Position numbers and translations under genes: made by a program. Under the pieces are notes generated by a model. That model was not told the origin of the DNA and ran no database searches. It saw only the letters and a list, made by a program, of their open reading frames with translations. Positions 47,578 to 57,887 of a stretch of DNA of 64,000 bases are shown here, in pieces. Within the stretch, counting starts at the first letter, position 1; each line of letters begins with the position of its first letter. Origin of the DNA: Adiantum capillus-veneris (lineage: Eukaryota; Streptophyta; Polypodiopsida; Polypodiales; Pteridaceae); contig CM043959.1 of NCBI GenBank assembly GCA_014529385.2, positions 85,603,029 through 85,667,028 of the forward strand, in the 5' to 3' direction.

Positions 47578-49409
47578 ATGGAATACATAGGTATCAATGA
47601 TGCAGGATATGAACCTGACAAGATACCTGTCAATCAAAGGAAAGAAGAGAAGCTCTGTAATGATGAATCTGATGAGTTGGATAGACAGCAAGAAAGGGAA
47701 GATGTAATGCGACAGAATCCGAAAGCGCACGAGGCTACTGCAAATGGTAAAGGAACAGATGATGATGATGATGAATATTTTATTATGATTGATCATCACA
47801 AACCCAAGCCCCCTACAAATGATCAAACAAGCATCTAAGAGGAAACAGTTAGGAGTGTGCGGGAGGAAGGTAGGAGTTCTCAAGAGGAAGGTTTAGTACT
47901 GACAGTGGGCTGACTGTGCAAGACGCCGGTGATGACATCCCCCTACAGGGTTTTGTAAACAAAGTGAAATTTAAAGAGATTCTGGAAGAACCTGGGGACA
48001 AGAAATGTGCTGCCCCTCCGAGCACCCTGGATGACATAAACGACCATAGCAGAGGTGAAAAGAAAGCCATTTGCTCACGTGCTTGCAAGAAATTATGCTG
48101 AATCTGTTCCCTATTGTGTCCAAGTTATGTAGTGTTAGCAAGCTCCACAACCTGTGGCATGTATCTCTCTAGATATTTGTAATGGAAAAACTCTTTTCAA
48201 TATTATTTTACTGTGCAATTGTTCAGTAGTTTTTGCTTGTCCTTTATGATGTCTTTGTTCGATACCATTTTTGTGTCACAGGGCAAGAGAAATTGCTGTT
48301 AGTTGCCCTGCATGATTTTAATTATGCCATTGCATGCAAAACCATACAAAAGCAACATATTGCCAAGGCTAGACAGCTACAAAAGAAAAAGCCGAGATTG
48401 AGAAGCGTCTGGCTAGCTATCTTAAACGCTTAACAAAAATAAATGAGTACTTCAACTATGTTCATCCCTCGGGGGAAGTTAATTATGCTGAGTGGTATGC
48501 ACTGCCAGACCCAATATGCATGCCAAAGCCATTGCCAGACGAGGGTCACGCTTTGGTTCTTGATTTAAATGGCCTGCTTGTTCAAGCTGTAGAGCCAATG
48601 CATGGTGACATTCCCCCTAAACATGCAGGGGAAATGATAAAGTACAATGTACAAGATAGGAGGTTGGTATTTTGTCGCAAAGACAACCACAAAATTTTGG
48701 AATGGTGCCTCCATTTTTACCATGTGTATATATGGAGCACCAGCATGGCACCTAAAGTGAATGCAATATTAGAAACAATGTTCAAAGAGCAGCGGGATAA
48801 GCTGAGAGGTGTTTTTACACGGGGTCATTGTACTGGCCAGCCTTGGCAGATATATAATAAGCCTGTATTCTTGAAGGATTTGAGATTGTTTTGGAAGAAC
48901 TGCAACTTTGGCCCACAAAACAGTCTAATTATTGACGATAGTATGTACAAAGTGTGCCAGAACCCTGAAGGAAGTTGGTTTGTTACTCCTAAGATAGAGG
49001 ACCAGACCAAAGAATAGTGGCAAAAAAACTTCGTGATAGATACTTTGAGTAGTAGGTGTTCCTATGGCTGCAATCGGAGCATCGTTCAGCGTATACAACT
49101 GAAAATCCATTTGATACTGCCCCATATTTTTTTTCACATCAAGTGATCAGGAAGCTGGAATCAGAAATGCACCGGCATACAGTAGCTCAGCGTAATGAAG
49201 CCATGCGTAGGAGACAAAGGAAGGCTGATGAAGAAGCTGAAGACATAAGAGAGAGAGGCTACAGAGGGAAAATTAGAGAAGCAACAGCAAGAAGAAGAAG
49301 AAAGAGAGTTGCAAGAACCAAAAGCTCAGCAAGAAGAAGAATTCCAACGAGACCCAAAAGCTCAGCAAACAAAGAAGCAAACGGGTGTTGGGCAAAAGCG
49401 AGTGTATAA
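47578..49409 (+). pseudogene. FCP1/NLI-interacting-factor-like HAD phosphatase gene (frameshifted)
   Basis: The core frame 48394-49017 carries an FCP1 homology domain: ALVLDLNGLLV (motif I, D-x-N-G-L rather than D-x-D-x-T), VYIWSTSMAPKV (motif II), VFLKDLRLFW (basic motif) and SLIIDDSMYK (motif III, paired Asp). Plant NLI-type proteins with D-L-N-G-L in motif I exist. Loss of the second Asp makes catalysis doubtful. Upstream, 48282-48390 follows a good acceptor (TTGTGTCACAG) but sits in another frame. An acidic N-terminus is readable at 47578-47838 and 47916-48101. Downstream, a Gln/Glu-rich coiled-coil-like tail with repeats of PKAQQ is split between frames. Family members act on phosphoserine proteins; the role here is unknown. 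Confidence 0.65.
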
Positions 49410-49628
49410 GCGTGATAAACCATGATCTTATCCAGAGTAGGAGGCTCTGTGCAGTTTTGTAACATTATGAGGGAAATTTGTAAATTGCCTTTCCAATGTT
49501 TGTAACTATTCCGGCTGTCACTTCAGATAGTAATGATCAGATCTTGTACTATTCTTGTTTTGAAGACAATACTACTATTGGCATCTTGAAAACATTGAGT
49601 TTGTATACATTCTTGTCGGAAATCAGCA

Positions 49629-50515
49629 AAGGTATGCTAATTAGCATAACGTTTATGCTAGTTAGCAGACTGTTTATGCTAACATAGCCAAAACAATATG
49701 CTAATTAGCATACCATGTATGCTAATTAGTTAGAATACATTCTAATTAGCATACTGAGCATTTTTGTTTGTCCTAACTTCCACTCACAGCATACCATAGT
49801 ATGCTAATTAGCATACACAATATATATGTATGCCATGTTTTCTCCTTGAAACCAGCAATGGTATGCTAATCAGCATACTGTCTATGCCAACTGGCATGAA
49901 CAATATGCTAATTAGCATGCTTGGTATGCTAATTAGCATTCCTCAAATTAGCATACTGTGGATTTTTGTTTTTGCTAACTTCCACTCACAGCATAGTATG
50001 CTAATTAGCATACACACTATATAGAAATCTACCATCCCTTCTTGAAACTAGCATACAATATGCTAATTAGCATACATGAAATGCTTATTGGCATACACAA
50101 TATACAGAGAGTTGTTATCTCTTCTCCTTGAAACTAGCAAACCTATGCTAATTAGCATACTCTTAATGGTGTAAACTATGCTAATTTGCATACCCACAGA
50201 ATGCGAATTCCACTCACAACATAGTATACTAATCAGCATACACAGTATACAAAAAGCTGCCATCTCTTCTCCTTGAAAACCAGCAAAGTTATGCTAATTA
50301 GCATATTGTTTATGCTAACTAGCACATATAAGTTTATGCTAATCAGCATAAACAGTATGCTAATTAGCATTAGCATACCCAGTATACAGGAAGCTGCCAT
50401 CTCTTCTCCTTGAAAACCAGCAAAAGGTATGCTAATTAGAACAGTTTATATGCTAACTAGAATTAATAGTATGCTAATTAGAAAACCATTTATGCTAATT
50501 AGAATACCCACATAA
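49629..50515. repeat. Palindrome field 2, with a higher-order unit
   Basis: The same palindrome family is set in a longer repeat of roughly 90-200 bp that contains CTTCTCCTTGAAA-CCAGCAAA (near 49840, 50037, 50128, 50268 and 50403). It lies between the 3' ends of the two converging genes. Confidence 0.9.
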
Positions 50516-50652
50516 AACAATGAGACAGGTTGTACAAATGATCTCTCTTAAACTGAGACCCCTCTGTGATAGACACCAAAGCCATGTATACACAAAGCAC
50601 ACAAGAGACACAAGTTTTTGATAAAACTGCATTATATCCGAGCAAGAAGGAT

Positions 50653-50947
50653 ATTGATACATCGTACCAAATGTGAAAGTACGTGGACGATGGACTACTT
50701 GTGGTCTAGATTGAAGGTGTATGCATCCAATTGCTCGTAATATAGACCTTGCACAACATATGAGCCTCTATCAATTGCATTTCCCCACTCATCGAGGTAT
50801 TTTGATACATCGTACCAAATGTGAAAGTACGTGGACGATGGACTACTTGTGGTCTAGCTTGAAGGTGTATGCATCCAATTGCTCATAATATAGACCTTGC
50901 ACAACATATGAGCCTCTATCAATTGCATTTCCCCACTCATCGAGGTA
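50653..50947. repeat. 148-bp tandem duplication at the 3' end of the transposase-like gene
   Basis: Two adjacent units starting TTGATACATCGTACC differ at about two positions. The proximal unit contains the last codons and stop of the minus-strand gene; the other lies in its 3' flank, so the frame is not affected. Confidence 0.9.
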
Positions 50948-52548
50948 CCCCTTCTCCACCTTCTCCTTTGATGCAACACACTTGACCATGTTGGTCAAAG
51001 CATCTGGATTTATAGCAAATGTGTCCCCAGCACATAGAGTGCTACTCAACACATCATGATGACCTTTGTATGTGAAGTCATCATAGGCAGCTGCTTCATC
51101 TTCCGAATCTGACACAGCCTCATCAGGTAATGGTAGTAGAGTATGATAATCCCAAGGCTGCACGTGAGCTTTATTGACGCAACGATTCCATCTTCCATGC
51201 ATGCATGCATCAGAGAAGCATGCCAAGGCTCTTGTTGCAAGGGTAGTGGATCCCCAAGGTTGTGGCCATGAAAAGCATTTAGAGAGCGAGTTTTTTCCAC
51301 TGTGGCACAATTCCACTTCACCTCCCTGTGCACTTCCCCCTCTTTAACCTCCCAGAACACACGGGCACATTCCCTTTCTTTTGAAGGATAGTGTGAAGGT
51401 GCTCCCTACGATAGATTGGCTTGGAAATAAGCAAACACATCAACTGCACACCACAAAATAGCTCCATTAGGTTTTAGATGTTCATGGGTCAAGGTTCTTT
51501 TCACAACTGCTCCTGCACCATCATGCTCTCCCTTGCCGTGCCCTGATCCAAAGAAGAACCAACTCATCCCCAACTCTGTGAGTCCACCATATCTTGCAAC
51601 AAAGTAAAAAGGCCTGGCTCCCTTGAACCGTGAGGCCGCACCATCAGACCACACCCAATGTTGCTTAGGAGTGACACCCTCTTGTTGTAACTAGTCACGG
51701 TGTAGCATGAAGCAGTGTTGCACGAACAACGTGTCATGCACCATGTCATCTGATATGAAGAAGTGGATGGTTTTGACTACCTCCCCTGCCCTACAGTAGT
51801 ATGTTATGTGTACAAAAATGGTAACTTGACTAGAGTGCCAATGCATTGACTGAATCTCATTTTGTTCCTTGAAGGCATAATTCTCTGCAAAATCAACAAG
51901 TGACACGACGACATCGTCCGAAAACCGAAGAAGGCAATCCTTGAATTGTTATCCTTGCCATCGAGCCACATAGTTATGCGTGATAAAGATCTCTAGCTTG
52001 GTCTTCAAGAGTTGAAGAAACTCCTAGCACTGCATTTTTTTGTGCAAAAGATCTTTTCTTTTGCTACTATTTTCATGCTTGTCTTGAGCTTCTACATATG
52101 CAAATACTTTCACATTAATACTATTACCTGGCTTTGCTGTCTCCAAGTAGCATAATTCCAATGTATTCACTCCACATGTCAAACACTCTCCCATCAGGCA
52201 TTCCCTTCTATGGAAAACTGCATCTGCGGGCTTTGGACAGAGAACAGACTCCCACATATGTGTGACACCTTTGAAAGTGTGGGGTGAAGCCAAGCAACCC
52301 TTGCTAATGTTCTCACCTGCGGCACAAATACTGCATATACAGTCACAACCTGCTCTATGCAGCCCAGAAGCACGAGAGCACATGTGGTTCAGTGTGTCCT
52401 TCAAAAAAGAAATCTACACATGGTATTCACAACAGCATGTGTATCTATCCTTCAGCCGCCTACAAAAGAATGGCTTCAACATCTCAAACATTCTCATGCC
52501 AATCTTGCAATCTATATTTTTTTCCTTGAATCTACAAAAGAACTCAAC
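50843..52548 (-). pseudogene. DDE-like transposase, main exon (decayed)
   Basis: Read from 52548 leftwards after the acceptor GGATGTTGCAG: a Cys-rich part (RRLKDRYTCCCEYHV, then CSICAAGE and CLMGECLTCG), then LVDFAENYAFKEQNEIQSMH-W-H, FFISDDMVHD, WSDGAASRFKGARPF, WFFFGSGHGKGEHDGAGAVV-KR, and a C-terminal part ending YYEQLDAYTFKLDHK. Blocks such as DFAENY, SDG-A-FK and FG-HGKG-DGAGA-VKR recur in uncharacterised transposase-like proteins of plants and animals, and their spaced Asp residues fit an RNase-H-like fold. Stops near 52056 (frame end), 52020, 51949, 51692 and 51415 and a frameshift near 51230 make it inactive. The family name is not certain. Confidence 0.6.
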
Positions 52549-53941
52549 CTGCAACATCCAATTGATAATCAGTCTTCAGATTTCTTACTAGGACATCCAA
52601 CAATTTCATGAAAACAAATCATAGTGACAATCAACATCCTAATGTGCATGCAACAACGTATGTTAACTAGCATAAAGAGTGTTAGCTAGCATATATCTTG
52701 TGTTTACCAGGTAGATCTGTATGTTAGGTAGAGCACAAGGCATGCTTACTAGCACAGACCATCTGTATGTTAGGTAGAGCACAAGGCATGATAACTAGCA
52801 CAGACCATATGCTAGCTAGCATACTCATTACGACACCCATCATGCTGTTGAGAATAGTAGGTGTTAACTAGCAGAAATTATGTTAATTAGCATACATCTT
52901 GTGCTGACTAGCTAGCTCTGTATGCTAGGTAGAACACAAGGCATGCTATCTAGAATACTCCATATGCTAACTAGCATACCCAGCCCAGCTGCTAGTTCTA
53001 ACTAGCATACTCCATATTCTAACTAGCATACTAGGTATGTTAACTAGCATACCAGGTATGTTAATTAGCATACATATTGTGTTAACAACTAGCTCTGTAT
53101 GCTATTTAGGACCCAAGGCATGCTAACTAGAGGAGTCCATATGCTAACTAGCACAGCGTATCTGCTAACTAGCATACTCCATATGCTAGCTATCATACTC
53201 ACTATGCTAACTAGTATACGCATTAGGACACCCATCATGCTATCGAGCATACTAGGTGCTAACTAGCATAAATGATGTTAATTAGCATGCATCTTGTGTT
53301 GAATAGCTAACTTTATATGCTAGGTAGAACACAAGGCATGCTAACTAGCATACCCCTTATGCCAACCAGCATACTCCATATGCTTACTAGCATATGGAGT
53401 ATGCTTACTCCATACTCCATATGCTTACTAGCATACCCATCCCAACTGCTAGTTATAGCTAACCAGCATAACCCTTTTCTTAAATAGCATACCGATCATG
53501 CTAGTGAGCATACTAGGTGTTAACTAGCATAAGTGGTGTTAACTTGCATACCTTTTGTGGTACCAACTAACTCTATATGCTATTTAGGCCTGCTAACTAG
53601 CATACTCTGTATACTACCTACCAAAATCCATATGCTAACTAGCATAATCACTTTCTATTACACAACGTACTTATCATGCAATTGAGCATACTAGGTATGT
53701 AACTAGCATACTAGGTTTGTTAACTAGCACACTAGGTATGTTAATTAGCATACATTTTGTGTTAACCAGCTAGCTCTGTATGCTATTTAGAACCCAAGAC
53801 ATGCTAACTATCATACTCTATATGCTAACTAGCAAAAGTCTACAGATAAATATGCTATTGATCAGCATATACAAGTTACCAAGCACTAGAGATGCAATGC
53901 ATACAATGCATAAGTTATGGTACAAGTATTTGATTGATCAC
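52549..53941 (-). repeat. Palindrome field 3 forming an intron of the transposase-like gene
   Basis: The minus-strand exon ends LLDKPQ followed by GTGATC at 53941, and the next exon starts after TTGCAG at 52549. Between them lies about 1.39 kb, of which 52640-53880 is palindrome repeats (mostly ATGCTAACTAGCATA) with a higher-order unit of roughly 200 bp containing AGCTCTGTATGCTA and ACACAAGGCATGCTA. The gene match on both sides supports an intron. Confidence 0.65.
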
Positions 53942-54611
53942 CTGAGGCTTGTCTAGGAGGTGCATTGGGTGTTCTATGTACCTGTTCCTCCCCATCCTCT
54001 TTCGACAAACATCCTTCTTGTTCGGTGAAACGCGAGTTTCCACTTTCCAAAATGTGTAGACCAATTCCTTAATTTCATCAGTGATAGGGCTATGACGGTG
54101 TTGCTTGTGACATGCAACCAATCAAAACAATCGACCATCAACATCGGGCTTTGCCTGTCGTGATTTTGCCTTTTGCAAGGTGCGACGATTGACATTTAGG
54201 ACGCTGGAAATTTTTGCAATTGGCATGTTTTCCTTTGCAATAGGAATTCTTCAAAAACAACTCCTCATTGGAACCTGGCTGCTTGACGGTAGCCAGTGTG
54301 CTGCGGACATTGGAGACAATTGCGGTCTGTACAGCAGCCTCCTCCTGGAAAGACTCATCATGGATCGCCTGAACATGCAGATGCTGAGCAACAAGATTCC
54401 CGATTTTCCACTTTGCTTCTATACTAAAACCTTCAGTCCTACTCTTGAAAGCTCTCACAATCTCCGAGGAGATTTTCTTTTTCTCCTCATCGTTGAGGGC
54501 ATGATGTTGTCGCTCAAATTTCATTTGTTTCTGCTCCCGTTGTTTCCTCTTTCTTACTCTCTCATATTCCCTGATTACAGAAAGAGCTGGATTTTGGGAG
54601 TTGTAATTCAT
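53942..54611 (-). pseudogene. DDE-like transposase, N-terminal part (frameshifted)
   Basis: From ATG 54611 (minus strand): MNYNSQNPALSVIREYERV, a Lys/Glu-rich helical region, then a basic stretch with possible Cys pairs (YCKGKHANCKNFQRPKC). After a frame change near 54130 it continues HRHSPITDEIKELVYTFWKV, then ETRVSPNKKDVCRKRMG and YIEHPMHLLDKPQ. The block V-x-x-F/W-W...TRVSPNKKDV-RKR-G..EHP-H is typical of the same uncharacterised family as the downstream exon. It probably contributes the DNA-binding part. Confidence 0.55.
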
Positions 54612-54916
54612 TGCTTGTAGTGTCTCTCTTCTGCTTTTTCCTAAGAACTGTAGATGTACATAATATGTTATTTACTTCAAATCACTTAAATGTATAGCTG
54701 TCAACAGTTGATGTTGTAATACACGCATACTATGAACAAATGCCCTCACAAAACTAAAGATGTGACCAAAAAAACCAATGACTTCATTTGGAGTGGGTGG
54801 GCTACACATAAGATTTGCTTACCATCAGATTATAGTACGCCTCCATTTCCAGCATTGGAGCTAGTGGAAATAATGTTGGCTGCTGGTTCTCCATTTTTGT
54901 AGGTATGTGTCAGAAC

Positions 54917-54946
54917 TTTAGACATCATATGCGTATGATGTCTAAA
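54917..54946. repeat. Palindrome 1 (30 bp, 13-bp arms)
   Basis: Arms TTTAGACATCATA and its exact complement surround TGCG. Confidence 0.9.
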
Positions 54947-55205
54947 TGACCAAACAGAGACCAAAACAGAAATTTTGACTTTACCAGAGTGTTCAAAAGG
55001 GGGGTTATACCCTAATTTCAACTTAAAACAAGGGCATTAACACTCAAAGAAACCCGAAAAGACAAGTCGGAGTCCAAGAAACGCAAAGAATAGGAAATTT
55101 TGGATTCAGATCTTGTTTTAACATTCAAACCTGACAAAAACACTTGAAACTCAATTATAAACATTGGAGAAGGCTTAAAACCAAAAATAGTCAAAATCTG
55201 GGACG

Positions 55206-55233
55206 AAAGACATCATACGCGTATAATGTCTTT
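55206..55233. repeat. Palindrome 2 (28 bp, one mismatch pair)
   Basis: Arm AAAGACATCATACG meets CGTATAATGTCTTT: centre ACGCGT, one mismatch. Confidence 0.9.
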
Positions 55234-55330
55234 TAGCACATCCACTGCTTATTTTTTATATCTGTCCTGACAAGATTGTTACAAACACTGTAGAAAGCAT
55301 AAATATCAAGTTTTGACCCAAATTGATGAA

Positions 55331-55358
55331 AAAGACATCATACGCGTATGATGTCTTT
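55331..55358. repeat. Palindrome 3 (28 bp, perfect)
   Basis: Arm AAAGACATCATACG is followed immediately by its exact reverse complement; no spacer. Confidence 0.95.
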
Positions 55359-55612
55359 GACCTAATTTTGGACATATTTTGATACTTTGCTAACACAGAT
55401 CCATTGTAATAGCTGTCTAGAGGTTATATTTCAAGTTTCATCCCATTTGGATCACAATTGACCCAAAAAACAAGTCAAAAGCGGAAAATTGCCAAGAAAA
55501 GCCTAAATTAGCCATAACTTGCTCAAACAGAGTTCAAACTGAATTTTGTGAGTGGAAAGAGCATAAGGGGCCTACTGAGAGTGAGCATAACCAAAATAGT
55601 CTAAATCTGTGA

Positions 55613-55644
55613 AAAAAGACATCATACGCGTATAATGTCTTTTT
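55613..55644. repeat. Palindrome 4 (32 bp, one mismatch pair)
   Basis: Same core as palindrome 2 with longer A and T ends; the same GTATAATG variant. Confidence 0.9.
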
Positions 55645-55805
55645 CAGCATAACTGCAACAAAATTCTCACTTGATGAAACAGAAGTTGTCCAACTGACAA
55701 GATTAAACAATTGACCAAGTATCAATCAGTTTGGATCAATTATGACCACAAAAACTTGGGGAAAACAAATTGCCGAGACGGAAAAGTTAAAGTCCTTTAG
55801 GGGAA

Positions 55806-57579
55806 TTGATGAATTTGAGATCGGGCAGGAACCTCCAGAATAACCAACCAAAACAAGGGGAACCAGCAAGTGTCATATCAACCGAGGGAAGTGTAAACCA
55901 AAGTTGGGTGCAACCATTAGAGCCGATCTTTGAAGGAAGTGTCTCTGATACTTCTTCGGAGAGATCTTACGAGATTTTCACCGAACACTTGGAACACCTG
56001 AACCTGAACAACAGAGAAAATATGGCAGCAGGATCATCAAGCCCTTCCGCCACAATGAAGCTATTGTTCATAAAATATCAGTACGACAATGAGCAAGGTG
56101 CCAAGATCTACAAGGATGGAATGGACCGCTATTGTCTGAAGATAGAAGATAGACCTAGTGAGTTCAAGGACTTAGTGCCTGTGAGCTATAGCGGAGATAG
56201 ATATCTAGATGACGAGGGTACCATGTACTTGGTAGTCCTAAACCCTAACATTGTGGACAAGTGGGGATTGATGGGCACCAAAGCCAAAGTAGATGAAGAA
56301 CTTGAGGAGAAAGCACCAATAATGAATTTCCCTGGTGCGAGGTTAAGAAGAGAGAATGAAACTACAAGGATCAACACTGATAACATCTATGTGGGGCTAT
56401 ACAAATATAATAATGGGGAGCAAGATCTCTATTATAGATGTGAAGAACCCTACACCGGAGAGTTGACAGACCAAAAAAGACTTTATATCTTTACCTACAC
56501 AGAGGGATCGGAAGTGAAAATTGGCACTTACGACAAGTATGGCAGGCAATACTCAACAATGGGCAAGAAAGAATTAGAAGGATATACATACTTTGGGGGA
56601 CCTCTACATCAGTATTATGTTACTTCTAGCTCACAAAGACCAGCACCAACAAATGGAGGGCAAAACCCAATGACGACAGGAGGACAAAGAACTTAGGCTG
56701 CTGACTCTTTCAGTCAACCTCAGTACTCGAAGCCCGGACCAATGGGATCATTACATTCCAGAGAGTCAATGGATACGAATCGAGGTAGTGCAGTTCCAAT
56801 CCCCACGTATACCACTCTAGGTCCAAGGTTCGAAGAGGAACCATCACATTTACCTCCTAGTAGTAGATTCAGGGCAGGGGAACCGACAAGGGTAACCCAT
56901 GAAGTCCATGATGCTAGAGAAAGCTTTAGCCGGGACACAGGAGCAATGAGATTGGTAGCCGACCATAGACGCATGAGACCATCTCAAGTAGCCAAGTGTA
57001 TGCCAAAGAAGTATGGTGGTTCAGGAGATCCATATGCACATGTGTCACTCTTTAAGCAAGTCTTAAGAGCTGAGCAGATAACAGATTTCCATACACAATA
57101 CGAGGGATTTGGTCTTACTCTAGAAGGTACGGCATTGACATGGTTTCAACCACTGAACATAGGGGGATTCCATGACATTGACCATTTGCTAAGAGATTTT
57201 GTTGAGGAATTCTCAAAACGAGGGATTAAGCACAATACGGTCTCACAAATATATGCTTTTAAACAGAGAGAACACGAAAAAGTGAAGGAAGCTTCACTTC
57301 GCTTCAAACAATACATTGAGAGATGTCCAGTACGTGAACGACCACAAGATGATAGACTATCTGTTCTCTTTATTGAGGGACTGAGGAACGACACTCTCAA
57401 GAAGGACTTGCACTTGAAAGCTTGTACAAGTTTCGAGCAAGTGACGAGAGAGGCATTGTACTTAGTGGATAACTGTACGGTTTATGGAGAGGTGTCAGCA
57501 AATACAGATTTCGCATCCAGTAGCTCTTCCTCCGTAGCGAGCGAGACTACCACTAAAAAGAATGTTCAAACAACAACCA
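55806..57579 (+). pseudogene. gag: Gypsy element E gag (one in-frame stop, then interrupted)
   Basis: MMNLRSGRNLQNN is a usual gypsy Gag start. One frame runs from 55806 to the copia LTR at 57580 with a single TAG at 56694. The first 296 codons (LFIKYQYDNEQGAKIYKDG, with charged and Gly-rich stretches) are unfamiliar. The second part is a clear retrotransposon gag capsid domain: KYGGSGDPYAHVSLFKQVL, LEGTALTWFQPL, LLRDFVEEFSKR, EASLRFKQYIERCP and LFIEGLRNDTLKKDL. Amino-acid sequence and length differ from the B and D gags, so E is another lineage. No pol of E is in the window. Confidence 0.8.
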
Positions 57580-57887
57580 TGCTCACGCTCTCTCTCTTCC
57601 TCTCTCATAGAGAGTCAATAGCAACTTAAAACTTGATTATGAAAAAGTTTTGTTTAAAAATGACCTAGGTACCTTATATACTAAGGCTACCATATGCTAA
57701 ACCTAATGAGTTCAAGGGGTCAAATGACTTTGTATTTATAATCTAGAAGTGCCATTGCACCTCGGCTCTGCAACTAGACTAACTACTCATTACAAATGAT
57801 GGTTTTAATCATAATCCACAACATTTCATAGATCTAAAAAATAAGGCTTTGTTGGGCTATGTTGTGCTGTTGACCCACGGATCAACA
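57580..57887 (-). repeat. Copia-type LTR in reverse orientation with PPT
   Basis: Plus strand TGCTCACGC to GATCAACA, 308 bp. On the minus strand it begins TGTTGATCC and is preceded by the purine run GGAGGGGGGAG (57888-57898 on the plus strand), the arrangement of PPT plus 3' LTR. It interrupts E gag exactly at TG. No second LTR copy was found, so the element is incomplete. Confidence 0.65.

Larger units (their letters stand above)
45862..54620. mobile_element. Candidate undescribed DNA transposon with palindrome fields
   Basis: Three fields of TATGCTAATTAGCATA-type palindromes (45875-47520, 49629-50515, 52640-53880) alternate with an FCP1-like gene (plus) and a transposase-like gene (minus) that converge. 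The repeat family unites the stretch and is absent elsewhere in the window. I found no terminal inverted repeat or target duplication, so the limits are approximate and the unity of the element is an inference. Confidence 0.4.
54621..55805 (+). other. Upstream region of element E with four ACGCGT-type palindromes
   Basis: This 1.2-kb AT-rich stretch lies between the transposase-like gene and E gag. No PBS was recognised, so it may be LTR or leader of E. It contains four related palindromes (listed separately). The flanks of palindromes 2 and 4 match (AACCAAAA-TAGTC-AAATCTG), about 407 bp apart, which suggests an old tandem duplication. Confidence 0.5.

Noticed and set aside
45875..53880. CRISPR-like array of short palindromic repeats
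   Set aside because: Repeats are degenerate, unevenly spaced, without unique spacers of constant length, and lie in eukaryotic DNA with introns.
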